Source of the DNA: Spirochaetaceae bacterium
GTDB lineage: Bacteria > Spirochaetota > Spirochaetia > Treponematales > Breznakiellaceae
NCBI GenBank assembly: GCA_031269165.1
Contig: JAISZQ010000143.1
Span: forward strand, 1-15,652
DNA: 15,652 bases
Direction: 5' to 3'
Shown one piece after another: positions 1 to 6,815 of the stretch (positions are counted from its first letter, which is position 1; the number at the start of each line of letters is the position of its first letter). The notes below the pieces were generated by a model that was not told the origin of the DNA, ran no database searches, and was given only the letters and a program-made list of their open reading frames with translations. The position numbers and the translations under genes are program-made.

Positions 1-146
1 GTGTTTGTTATTGGACAAACAATAGCCAAATTTGAAAAATCATTAAAAACTTCATTACTAATCACTAGGGCAGGACGCCGTCCTTTTTGTTCATGGCCTG
101 CCTGCGGATCAAAATCAAGCCAAATTATGTACCCTTGTTTTACCAT
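1..146 (-). CDS. mazF: MazF-family endoribonuclease toxin, 5' part only (runs off window)
   Basis: The minus strand from ATG at 146 reads an open frame of 48 residues to the window edge, starting MVKQGYIIWLDFDPQAGHEQ and continuing KGRRPALVISNEVFND. This is the N-terminal signature of MazF/PemK toxins: the G-(Y/D)-I-(I/V)-W-L-D-F-(D/N)-P strand and the (G/H)-x-E-Q-x-G-x-R-P-A-L-V-(I/V)-S segment, whose Arg lies in the RNA-binding and catalytic region of characterised MazF proteins. Family members cleave mRNA at short sequence motifs and are held inactive by the cognate antitoxin. The start overlaps the end of mazE by 7 nt (GATATGGTAA arrangement), the usual coupling in such operons. The remaining ~60 residues lie outside the window, so intactness cannot be judged. 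The DNA is AT-rich, unlike the housekeeping genes nearby. Confidence 0.9.
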   Translation of the reverse strand, partial: MVKQGYIIWLDFDPQAGHEQKGRRPALVISNEVFNDFSNLAIVCPITN

Positions 147-403
147 ATTTCTTTTCCAATGGGCTGACCCCAGTCAATTTCTTTTTGTACCATATGTTCT
201 TGATCAAAATTTCCCCCATAAAACTCCGCAAGCCGTTCCTCCGTCGTTTTGTGTTCTTTATATTTAATTTTTTTTATAATGATCTTTTCATCCGATAGTG
301 TAATATCAACCGGATCATTTTCTGAAACCTGAATGTTTTTTAAAAAAGCCTTTGGTATCCTTATTCCTTGGCTATTGCCCCATTTAACTACCGTTGTCTG
401 CAT
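140..403 (-). CDS. mazE: MazE-type (AbrB/SpoVT fold) antitoxin
   Basis: This 87-residue protein pairs with the MazF toxin that follows. The N-terminal ~45 residues carry the swapped-hairpin AbrB/MazE DNA-binding pattern, with VVKWGNSQGIRIPKAFL near residues 5-21. The C-terminus (EIDWGQPIGKEIW, the last 13 residues) matches the extended tail by which MazE antitoxins occupy the MazF active site. GGAGG at 411-415 lies 7 nt before the ATG, which fixes the start. A near-consensus promoter and a 17-bp palindrome precede it, fitting the autoregulation typical of these modules. Length is normal for the family (about 75-90 residues). The AT-rich composition and the attC-like site upstream suggest horizontal acquisition as a cassette. 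Confidence 0.92.
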   Translation of the reverse strand: MQTTVVKWGNSQGIRIPKAFLKNIQVSENDPVDITLSDEKIIIKKIKYKEHKTTEERLAEFYGGNFDQEHMVQKEIDWGQPIGKEIW

Positions 404-425
404 TTTATATCCTCCAGTCTATTAA

Positions 426-442
426 GATATACTAAGTATATC
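426..442. promoter_or_regulatory. Palindromic operator over the mazEF -10 box
   Basis: GATATACTAAGTATATC is an 8+1+8 perfect palindrome that contains the -10 hexamer. MazE-type antitoxins bind palindromes over their own promoters and repress, with toxin as co-repressor, so this is the likely autoregulatory site. The position is seen; the binding is inferred. Confidence 0.65.
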
Positions 443-463
443 CCAATAAGAAAAAATCGTCAA
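435..463 (-). promoter_or_regulatory. Sigma70-type promoter of mazEF
   Basis: On the minus strand TTGACG (458-463) and TATACT (435-440) are separated by exactly 17 nt, one mismatch each from consensus. They lie about 32 nt before the mazE ATG, leaving a short leader that contains the GGAGG ribosome site. Confidence 0.8.
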
Positions 464-547
464 TTGTTATTTTAGGTGCATAAAAATATATACATTGATT
501 TATAAAATGTCTTTTTTTACAAATTTACAAAAATTTTGCGGCTTTTC

Positions 548-627
548 ACATAACGTTCCGGCTGTTGGCGACATTTTTGCAACCCGAGCCGCCTATCGGC
601 GGCGAAGCGCATACAGACCCGTTATGC
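548..627 (-). other. attC-like imperfect palindrome (possible integron cassette recombination site)
   Basis: On the minus strand an 80-bp segment runs from GCATAAC (621-627) to GTTATGT (548-554). These terminal boxes are complementary over CATAAC and end in the AAC/GTT triplets that mark R'' and R' of integron attC sites. Inside are a second pair of blocks, CTGTATG and the complement of CTGTTG, which pair if one A is extrahelical, and a central GCCGCC-tatc-GGCGGC hairpin (588-603). The site begins 21 nt after the stop of the GNAT pseudogene and lies before mazEF, the order expected of gene cassettes. The middle base of each box departs from the RYYYAAC/GTTRRRY consensus, but symmetrically. 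No integrase is in the window, so the assignment rests on structure and position. Confidence 0.5.
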
Positions 628-648
628 GCGGTTTGCCCATACTCTATT

Positions 649-936
649 TTATTTTTCATAAAACTCATTCGACAATATATCCATATATATTATATCATAT
701 TTTTTCAAATTCCGGTGCAACGCTTCCCTTCTTATTCCAATGTTTTTAAATCCAACTTTTTCCTAACATCTTTGCGCTCTTTTATTAAATCCGTATACTT
801 TTATGAGTACATTATGTAAATTTAATGCCTTAAAACCATAATCTATTAACAATTTCAGAGCCTCAGTTCCTTAGTCTTTATCCCAATAATTTTTATTTCC
901 TATTTTCCCAATAAGTTTCTTAAAATACATTGGCAT
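649..936 (-). pseudogene. GNAT N-acetyltransferase (RimJ/RimL-like) remnant with two in-frame stops
   Basis: Reading the minus strand in one frame from ATG at 936 to TAA at 649-651 gives a recognisable C-terminal GNAT domain: NYWDK-D-stop-GTEALKLLIDYGF (acetyl-CoA-binding motif A, where G-Y/F-GT is expected), then LHNVLIKVYGFNKRAQRC-stop-EKVGFKNIGIRRE (motif B, where Tyr is expected), then a terminal KYDIIYMDILSNEFYEK. The frame is intact apart from TAA at 871-873 and TAG at 763-765, each at a normally conserved aromatic position. The first ~70-80 residues of a typical 150-180 residue protein are missing. An AGGATG start context exists but the upstream sequence is not homologous. The family acetylates protein N-termini, antibiotics or small amines; the substrate is unknown. 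Low GC and the attC-like site just downstream suggest an imported cassette that decayed. Confidence 0.8.
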
Positions 937-962
937 CCTCCGACCCGCACGCTTTTCCGCGC

Positions 963-2051
963 TCACTCTGCCTGCTTCTCGTCCGCGTCCACGCACACGG
1001 CACTCTCCCCGGTCGGGACGACAAATACCAGGCGGCCTGACCGCTTCTTCTTGTCGGCTTGCATGGCCTCCTGGTAACGGACAACATCTGTGATTGCCGG
1101 GTGGGGGTTGCGGGTTTCGTAGCCGAACCGTTCAAGCAACGCGGCGATCCTTTGGGCGCGGGGTTCGGGGGTAACGCCGAGACGCACGCCCAGTTCACAG
1201 GCGCGGGCGATGCCCCACGCGACCGCCTCGCCGTGCGTCAACGCCCCCAGTCCGGCGGCTGATTCCAGCGCGTGGCCAAAGGTATGGCCCAGATTGAGCA
1301 GGGCGCGTTTGCCGCTCCGCTCTTCCGGGTCTTCCTCGACAAGACGGCCTTTGTACTCAACCGTTCGCGCCAACAACGGGGCAAACGCTTCATAACCGTC
1401 AACGCCGTCAATATCGCCGACGCCGGGCAATGCGCCGTCAAACAAATCTTCATGCTCATAGCCGCCGAGAATGGCCGTTTTCAGCACCTCGGCAAAACCA
1501 GACTTTATTTCACGGGAGGGCACTGTCCGTAACGCAACGAGCGGCATGAACACCGCCTGTGCCGGATAAAACGCGCCGGCCAAATTTTTTACGCCGTCGA
1601 AGTCGACGCCGGTCTTGCCGCCAATCGCCGCGTCGGCCATGCCCAGTAGCGTCGTCGACACGAAGGCGAGCGCGCAACCCCGCATATAACACGATGCGGC
1701 AAAGCCCGCCGTGTCGGTCAGCACACCGCCGCCCACGGCAACGATAAGGCCGTCCCGCCCAAGTCCCGCATTTCTTGCCGCCAAGATTATCGTCGTTACG
1801 GACCCAAGCGTCTTGGCCTTTTCGCCCGTCTCAAGCACACAGAGCGGCGTGTCCGTCTTTCCGATGACGGCCTTTGCCAGACTTGCCGTGTTTGTGTCGC
1901 ACACGACAAGCGCGGCGGGTTTAGCGGAAGAACCCGTCCCTCGCAGTACCGCCGCCGTCTTTACCGTTTCTATCGAGGGAACATCCTGCTCAATGGAAAC
2001 CGATGTCTCTTTGAAGCCTATGTTGAATGTGTAATGATACGATGCGGACAC
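963..2051 (-). CDS. aroB: 3-dehydroquinate synthase
   Basis: Converts DAHP to 3-dehydroquinate, the second step of the shikimate pathway, in the cytoplasm with NAD+ and a divalent metal. At 362 residues it is of normal length. Visible family motifs are the NAD+-binding glycine loop GGGVLTDTAGF (107-117), KTGVDFDGVKN (146-156), the metal ligands Glu188 in SGFAEVLKT, His256 in LNLGHTFGH and His273 in THGEAVAWG, and a C-terminal DKKKRSGRLVFVVP typical of the last helix and strand. The start is GTG at 2051, preceded by GGGGAAAG, a good ribosome site only a few bases away; there is no nearer ATG. The gene stands alone, with no other shikimate gene beside it, separated from skp by a 382-bp non-coding gap holding a skp fragment. 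Confidence 0.96.
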   Translation of the reverse strand: MSASYHYTFNIGFKETSVSIEQDVPSIETVKTAAVLRGTGSSAKPAALVVCDTNTASLAKAVIGKTDTPLCVLETGEKAKTLGSVTTIILAARNAGLGRDGLIVAVGGGVLTDTAGFAASCYMRGCALAFVSTTLLGMADAAIGGKTGVDFDGVKNLAGAFYPAQAVFMPLVALRTVPSREIKSGFAEVLKTAILGGYEHEDLFDGALPGVGDIDGVDGYEAFAPLLARTVEYKGRLVEEDPEERSGKRALLNLGHTFGHALESAAGLGALTHGEAVAWGIARACELGVRLGVTPEPRAQRIAALLERFGYETRNPHPAITDVVRYQEAMQADKKKRSGRLVFVVPTGESAVCVDADEKQAE

Positions 2052-2332
2052 ACCTTTCCCCTTTCAAATCATTGATTTGAAAAAAATTCAATCCATAGCA
2101 CGTTCTCCGGTTATGGAGGCCGCCGAAACAGGCTCTCCGCCGAAAAACGATTATTGTAGGCGAACGTTTACGCCGTCTGCCGTGAAAACGCCCGCTTTTA
2201 CCACGCTTCCTCAGGGAAACACTGATTAACTTGACCCGTGCCAACGGTTGATATTAATCGGCCATTGGCAACCACGGCAAAATTATTAAAGCCATTGTGC
2301 TGGAACCGGAGCGATAGCGGAACCCCGCAAAG
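2052..2332. other. Non-coding gap upstream of aroB
   Basis: No credible gene is seen here. It holds a perfect hairpin TTTCAAATC-att-GATTTGAAA at 2062-2082, just before the aroB ribosome site, where it could influence initiation, and a looser TGCCAA...TTGGCA inverted repeat at 2239-2270. No convincing promoter for aroB was found. Confidence 0.55.
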
Positions 2333-2416
2333 CCCGGTGGCTTTCGATCACCTCGGTCGTTATGTCGACCGTCAGGCTGTACCACAAGTATACTATTCGT
2401 GTCTTTTAAGTTCAAG
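2333..2416 (-). pseudogene. Degenerate partial copy of the skp 3' end
   Basis: This 84-bp stretch matches 2451-2533 inside skp at 76 of 83 positions plus one inserted A. It covers the codons for LNLKDTNGILWYSPTVDITT and what follows. The inserted base shifts the frame after the Ile-Leu codons, and the copy has no start, no stop and no ribosome site, so it is not a gene. Both copies have the same orientation about 117 bp apart, which suggests a short tandem duplication of the tail of skp followed by decay. Confidence 0.85.
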
Positions 2417-2433
2417 TCCCCGCATTCCGATCC

Positions 2434-2958
2434 TCACCTGCCGGCTTTGGCCCGGAGGCTTTCGATCACCTTGGTCGTTATATCAACCGTCGGACTGTAC
2501 CACAGTATACCATTCGTGTCTTTTAAGTTCAAGACCATCGTGTAGCCCTCGCTTTCCGCGATCAACTGGAGTTCGTTGTAGACCTGCTCCAAAAAACTGC
2601 CGGACTGCGAGAGCTTTTTACGCTGATCCTCCAGTTCGGCGGTCTTTGTCTCGTAATAGTTACGCAGATACTCGGACTTCTTGTAAATCTCGCCCTCCAA
2701 ACGCAACGCTTCCGCATCGCGGCCCTCTACCTGGGCGGACGCCTGTCTGCTCTTGAGCTGCTGTATCTCGGCAGTATACTTGTCAATGTCGGCCTGAATG
2801 CGGGCGCTCCGCTCTTCAAACTCCCGCACCGCCCGCGACTCCCGAAAAAACGAGGTATAGACCTTGGGGAGATCGACCACCGCAAAGCGCGTGAGTTGCT
2901 GCGCCCCCGCGAAAACACCCAAAACGATATATATCAGAAACAACGCCGCTTTCTTCAT
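2434..2958 (-). CDS. skp: Skp/OmpH-family periplasmic chaperone
   Basis: This 174-residue exported protein has a signal peptide (MKKAALFLIYIVLGVFAGA, cleaved near residue 19), then a strand with AVVDLPKVYTSFF, a long charged coiled-coil hairpin at about residues 40-120 (ERSARIQADIDKYTAEIQQL and KTAELEDQRKKL), and a returning strand with AESEGYTMVLN. This is the Skp/OmpH layout: a trimer whose coiled-coil arms hold unfolded outer-membrane proteins during periplasmic transit. It starts 27 nt after the bamA stop with AAAAGGGG about 10 nt upstream, so it is likely co-transcribed with and functionally tied to BamA. Length is typical. A decayed copy of its last third lies directly downstream. Confidence 0.93.
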   Translation of the reverse strand: MKKAALFLIYIVLGVFAGAQQLTRFAVVDLPKVYTSFFRESRAVREFEERSARIQADIDKYTAEIQQLKSRQASAQVEGRDAEALRLEGEIYKKSEYLRNYYETKTAELEDQRKKLSQSGSFLEQVYNELQLIAESEGYTMVLNLKDTNGILWYSPTVDITTKVIESLRAKAGR

Positions 2959-2985
2959 CCGTTGAGTTTCCCCTTTTTTCTCGCC

Positions 2986-5646
2986 CTAGTAGGATAACGC
3001 AAAACTGAGTACGAAGTCCATACCCAGATCGCCGAACAAGCCGCCGTTTTGCCATTCGACCTCGCCGTCGACAACCTTGAACCGCTTGGCAAAAAGGAAG
3101 CGGAACGGGAGTTGCGGGAGCGTGAAACGGAAGCCGCCTCCCATGCTGTAACGCATCCGGCTTTGCAGATCGTTATCCGCGCCAATCGGATCATCGCCAA
3201 AGATATAATCGGGCTCGCTGGCGACGGCCACCGCGTCAAAGAAAAAGTCCCATGCGAGAACGCCCGGAACCAGCGGAATACGCAGTTCCGCCCAGTTTTC
3301 CCACAAGGCAAGCCCCGTATGCCGCCGCTCGCTCACCCAGCCGCGCCCGATAAACATACCGTCAATCGCGAGCTTGTTTGAATCGGCGATGATCGGCGCC
3401 TCATACCCCGGCTGACGGAAGATCTGGGCAAGGCTGGAATGCAGTCCCAGCACACCCCGGAAGTACCATTTTTCGGTAACATCCACATGCCAGAGCCGGA
3501 GAAACAACTCGGCGCGGGAATCGGTCTTGATGTAGTGCTCGTTTTCAATCTCGCCGGGAAGGAGGCCGTAGATACCGACCCGCTGGGAAAGATAGTAGCC
3601 CCGGCTGGGATCATAGTAGAGATCGCGCTGGTCAAGGGAGAGCATCGTCCAGAAAGAGTTCGCCGGCGTCCATATCCCGTTCTTGTCGCGGAGTTGCGGG
3701 TCGAAAGGCCGGTTCAGCACGTTGTCAAACGTATTCAGCACCGCGCCCGTCCTGATACCGCCGCTCAGACCCAGATTTCCCCAGGGCGTCGACCAGCGGT
3801 AACCGGTCGAAAAGCCCAACGAAAACGTCCACGTCTCATACTGCATAAGATAATCGGAGGTCGGCAGGTAACTATCCTCGTAGTCTTCAAGCGAATCAAA
3901 GCCGTCGGGATAGGCGTAGTCCTCGTCGCCGTTAAACCACGGGGCCATATTGTCGAGAAAGGCGGAATTCTGCCGATGGGTGAACGTAAAATCAAACCCT
4001 CCGGAAAGCGGCAGCCCGAAAAGCCAGCTCTGCGTGTAACGGATAGACGCGCTCTGCGCCGTCGGCGACAGGTTGGTCTCCCCGCCCAGACTGTTGCCAT
4101 AACCCATGAAGTTGCTGTTGGTGAGGCTGAACATGAGGGAAATCGGAAAATCGTTGGGGTCTGAGGAACCGGAGAACGCCAGACCTAAGTTCACGTTCGT
4201 CGTCGGCTGTTCCTCAACGTTGATGATCACGTCCATCAACTGGTCCGCGCTCCCCGGCGGCGTATCGGGCACGACGCTGGAAAAGAACTGGAGGTTGTAG
4301 AGGTTACGCATACCCTCTAAAATTTTCGTCTTGGAAAAAGGCTCGCCCGGCTCAAGCGGAATCTCCCGCAGAATGACGTGATCCTTGGTCTTCACATTGC
4401 CCCGGACGATGAGATGTTCGACATGGGCGCGTCCCCGTTCCACGATGGGGATGTGGAAGGAGATCACGCCCCGCTCCTCGTCGCGGGTCTCTTCACGGCC
4501 AAACGCATTGAAGATGTAGCCGTTTTCATAGTAGCGGTCGCTCACCCGCTGAAGATCAGCCTCAAGCCTCCGCGCATTGATGATGGCCCCCTCCTTCGTC
4601 CTCACCAGTGCCGCCAGTTCTTCGCTTGAAAAAATCTCGTTGCCGGTAAACGTAACACCGCCAAACGTCCACGGCCGCCCCTCGTAAACCCTGAACGTGA
4701 TACTCAAAAGGTTCGTCCCCTTGTCGTCCTGCCGCGAGGTCCGCACCACGTCCTGCACCGCCGCGTCGATATAGCCCCGTTCCTGATAGTAACTCGTAAC
4801 CGCCGCCCGGTCGGCAAGAAGTTTGGCCTCGGAGAACGCGCCGGACTGAAACAGCCCCGACTTCTTCTTCAGCGAAAGCCTTCCCAGCAACGTCTTCTCG
4901 GAAAACGCCGTGTTCCCCTCGAAATGGATCGACTCGATGACCGTACGCATCCCCTCGCTCACGGTAAACGTGAGAATGATGCCGTCCCCCTTGTTGTCCG
5001 GCCTTGTGGACGACGTCACGGTTACGTCGGGATAGCCCTTTTCCAGATACTTCGTGACGACGGCCTGTTCGTCGAGCCTGATCCGGGGCTCGTTCACCAC
5101 GTCGCTCACCTTGATCGTGATGGCGTTCATCAACTCGCTCCGCGACAGCCCCGCGTTGCCGCTAAACACGATCTGCGTCACATGGGGCCGCTCGGTTACG
5201 GTAAACCGGATCGCGACTTCGCTGCCCAGCGGAATCCCCGTCGGTTCCGCTGCCGGGGTAATCGTCTCAAAGTATTCCAGCGCGTAAAGCCTCCCCTGAA
5301 GCTCCCAGAACACGTCATCATTGAAGATACGCCCGATATAGGGCGCGGTTACCCCCTCAATATCGGCAAACTTCACCGACCGAAGACCGCTAAACTCGAT
5401 GGTGCGAATCGGTTTGCCCTGATACCACTCGCCCTCCTGCGCCGAAAGTCCTCCCAGCACAAGGAAAAAAACCGCCAAACAAAAGCCCCGACGGGGCCCC
5501 CCTTGGATCAGTCGTGCAGGAAACAGCCGCCTGTTTCCCCCTTCGGGGGAGTGAACGCTCCTCCCGCGCCGAAAGCCCCCCGACGCAAGAAAAAACCCCG
5601 CCTCCAAGAACCGATACTTAAAACCCATACAACCCTTCATTTTCAT
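2986..5646 (-). CDS. bamA: Outer-membrane protein assembly factor BamA
   Basis: Core of the BAM machine that folds beta-barrel proteins into the outer membrane. At 886 residues it is slightly long. After a leader whose hydrophobic core is residues 55-69 (cleavage near LSA|QE), five POTRA repeats are visible, each with the strand pattern xIxFxGN: RTIEFSGL (~81), VTQIVFSGNAGL, IESIHFEGNTAF, FGGVTFTGNEIF and VEHLIVRGNVKT. From ~485 a 16-strand barrel follows, with FIGRGW in the position of the conserved (V/I)RG(F/Y) loop-6 motif and a C-terminal aromatic ending FALSY. Residues 21-54 are an odd Arg/Gly/Pro-rich insert before the signal core, encoded by a run of small hairpins. The start could be Met1, or Met7 at 5628, which has AAGGG upstream. 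skp follows after 27 nt. Confidence 0.95.
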   Translation of the reverse strand: MKMKGCMGFKYRFLEAGFFLASGGFRRGRSVHSPEGGNRRLFPARLIQGGPRRGFCLAVFFLVLGGLSAQEGEWYQGKPIRTIEFSGLRSVKFADIEGVTAPYIGRIFNDDVFWELQGRLYALEYFETITPAAEPTGIPLGSEVAIRFTVTERPHVTQIVFSGNAGLSRSELMNAITIKVSDVVNEPRIRLDEQAVVTKYLEKGYPDVTVTSSTRPDNKGDGIILTFTVSEGMRTVIESIHFEGNTAFSEKTLLGRLSLKKKSGLFQSGAFSEAKLLADRAAVTSYYQERGYIDAAVQDVVRTSRQDDKGTNLLSITFRVYEGRPWTFGGVTFTGNEIFSSEELAALVRTKEGAIINARRLEADLQRVSDRYYENGYIFNAFGREETRDEERGVISFHIPIVERGRAHVEHLIVRGNVKTKDHVILREIPLEPGEPFSKTKILEGMRNLYNLQFFSSVVPDTPPGSADQLMDVIINVEEQPTTNVNLGLAFSGSSDPNDFPISLMFSLTNSNFMGYGNSLGGETNLSPTAQSASIRYTQSWLFGLPLSGGFDFTFTHRQNSAFLDNMAPWFNGDEDYAYPDGFDSLEDYEDSYLPTSDYLMQYETWTFSLGFSTGYRWSTPWGNLGLSGGIRTGAVLNTFDNVLNRPFDPQLRDKNGIWTPANSFWTMLSLDQRDLYYDPSRGYYLSQRVGIYGLLPGEIENEHYIKTDSRAELFLRLWHVDVTEKWYFRGVLGLHSSLAQIFRQPGYEAPIIADSNKLAIDGMFIGRGWVSERRHTGLALWENWAELRIPLVPGVLAWDFFFDAVAVASEPDYIFGDDPIGADNDLQSRMRYSMGGGFRFTLPQLPFRFLFAKRFKVVDGEVEWQNGGLFGDLGMDFVLSFALSY
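5485..5549. repeat. Run of three small hairpins in frame within the bamA leader
   Basis: Three inverted repeats follow one another: GCCCC-gac-GGGGC (5485-5497), GGAAACAG-ccgc-CTGTTTCC (5519-5538) and CCCCC-ttc-GGGGG (5537-5549). They code for about residues 33-54 of BamA, between the first Met and the hydrophobic signal core. The CCCCGAAGGGGG hairpin also occurs at 10889-10901 in the hairpin mosaic beside rnfA, so this looks like a repeat inserted in frame. Confidence 0.6.
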
Positions 5647-5675
5647 AAAAGATAACCGAGGCCGTCAAAACCTCA

Positions 5676-5800
5676 CGTTTTGGAACAGCACCCCTTAAAA
5701 ACGCCGTTTTGTAAGGCTAAAGCCCGGCTTTAGCCTGAAAAACCGCAATAGCCGAAGGCTACAGCCTGTGAAAAACGAACCGCGTTTTGGAACAGGCTCC
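5676..5800. repeat. Repeat unit flanked by direct GTTTTGGAACAG copies, with internal palindromes
   Basis: The 155-bp gap between the methyltransferase gene and bamA is nearly filled by this unit. CGTTTTGGAACAGc (5676-5689) and CGTTTTGGAACAGGCTCC (5783-5800) are direct repeats 107 bp apart. Between them lie a 23-bp palindrome AGGCTAAAGCC-c-GGCTTTAGCCT (5714-5736) and TAGCC-gaa-GGCTA (5749-5761). The palindromes could also act as a transcript end or processing site for the upstream unit, but there is no T tract. No convincing bamA promoter was seen. Confidence 0.65.
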
Positions 5801-5801
5801 G

Positions 5802-6815
5802 TTATCTTATCACAGAACCCCGCATCCATGTAAGCTCATGCTTGTTATGGTAAAGATGAACAACCGTGCCACCGGGGAGACGCGCGAAGCGGCGCACCGT
5901 TTGCATATCGCCTTGACCCTGCATCTTGATAGTACACACATAGTTTTTACACAAACCGGAGGCGAGCCATTGTTCGATCCACCCGTAGAGCCGCTGGGGA
6001 TAACAGGCCGCATCGCAGAAAAGCCAGTCTATCGCGCCTATGTCCTCCGGTCTAAGAGTAAAAGCATCGTGCCGCAAAAAGGTTACAGAGGGAAGGGCCG
6101 CCACGGACGGCGCAAGCGGGGCGCGGTCAACCGCGATGATCCGGGGCGAAGCGGAAGGCGTTGCCCCCGGCCCCGATACCATCGGCCGCGACAACATCCA
6201 CGTCCACCCGCCCGGGCTCGCCCCCGCGTCAAGACAGGTCTCGCCGGAAACGGGGCGGGTTCCCAGCCGGATAAAGGCCTCGGCAAGTTTCAGATAGGCC
6301 CTGCTTGGCGGCCCCTCTTTGTCCTCTTCAAACTCGATGATACCGCCGGGAAAAGGGGACGCGCACCGGGCGGACGCGAGCATCGTGTGTTCCCCGACGA
6401 GCGTCCAACTCCCGACCGGAGAAGCGGGCACGTTGTAATCAAGCGGGCGGCGTTTCTGGGCGATAAAGGGAAGCGCCTCCTGGATGAGCCGTGCCCGGCC
6501 ATAGTACCCGTGCGGGACACAGATCCAGTTACGTTGCAGGGAACGCAACACGGCGGCGGCCTTCTTAATAGAAGAAAACGAACACACGAACGGAGTCTCC
6601 CACAGATTCCGCCACCAGTACACCGGATAAGGAGGAGGATGCGCCCGGTAGACCAAATTGCCCATAACCCAATCGGACCGGCCCGCGCCCTCCCCTTCCC
6701 CGCCACCTTCACTCATCTCCGAGGCGAGATCCGCTTCACGGCCGGGAGCGGCCTGATAGACGCAACCCGGCAGAAAAGACGGCTCGCTAGAATCCGACGT
6801 GAATTCCGGTGCCAA
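5802..6815 (-). CDS. RlmM/FtsJ-like SAM-dependent 2'-O-methyltransferase
   Basis: Probably a 23S rRNA ribose 2'-O-methyltransferase of the RlmM (COG2933) type. With TTG at 6815 as start it has 337 residues. It shows an N-terminal segment like the RlmM start (CVYQAAPGREADLASE), then a Rossmann methyltransferase domain: SRAYLKL (first catalytic Lys ~176), SAM motif I CLDAGASPGGW (~194-204), DWLFCDA (Asp ~268), CTIKMQG (Lys ~297) and LYHNKHELTWM (Glu ~327). Together these give the K-D-K-E tetrad of FtsJ-type enzymes. The start is uncertain: TTG 6815 has GGGGG about 8 nt upstream, the open frame reaches TTG 6875, and the first ATG (6716) would cut the conserved N-terminus. It overlaps the preceding gene, so translation is probably coupled. 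E. coli RlmM modifies C2498; the target here is inferred only. Confidence 0.82.
   Translation of the reverse strand: MAPEFTSDSSEPSFLPGCVYQAAPGREADLASEMSEGGGEGEGAGRSDWVMGNLVYRAHPPPYPVYWWRNLWETPFVCSFSSIKKAAAVLRSLQRNWICVPHGYYGRARLIQEALPFIAQKRRPLDYNVPASPVGSWTLVGEHTMLASARCASPFPGGIIEFEEDKEGPPSRAYLKLAEAFIRLGTRPVSGETCLDAGASPGGWTWMLSRPMVSGPGATPSASPRIIAVDRAPLAPSVAALPSVTFLRHDAFTLRPEDIGAIDWLFCDAACYPQRLYGWIEQWLASGLCKNYVCTIKMQGQGDMQTVRRFARLPGGTVVHLYHNKHELTWMRGSVIR

Noticed and set aside
1..267. Plus-strand frame at the window start
   Set aside because: It is antisense to mazF and mazE, both of which match their families well.
4924..5655. Plus-strand open frame of 243 codons opposite bamA
   Set aside because: Composition is that of a GC-rich shadow, there is no ribosome site, and bamA is unambiguous on the other strand.
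5714..5736. Intrinsic terminator after the methyltransferase gene
   Set aside because: The palindrome is strong but no T tract follows on the minus strand; kept as a repeat rather than a terminator.
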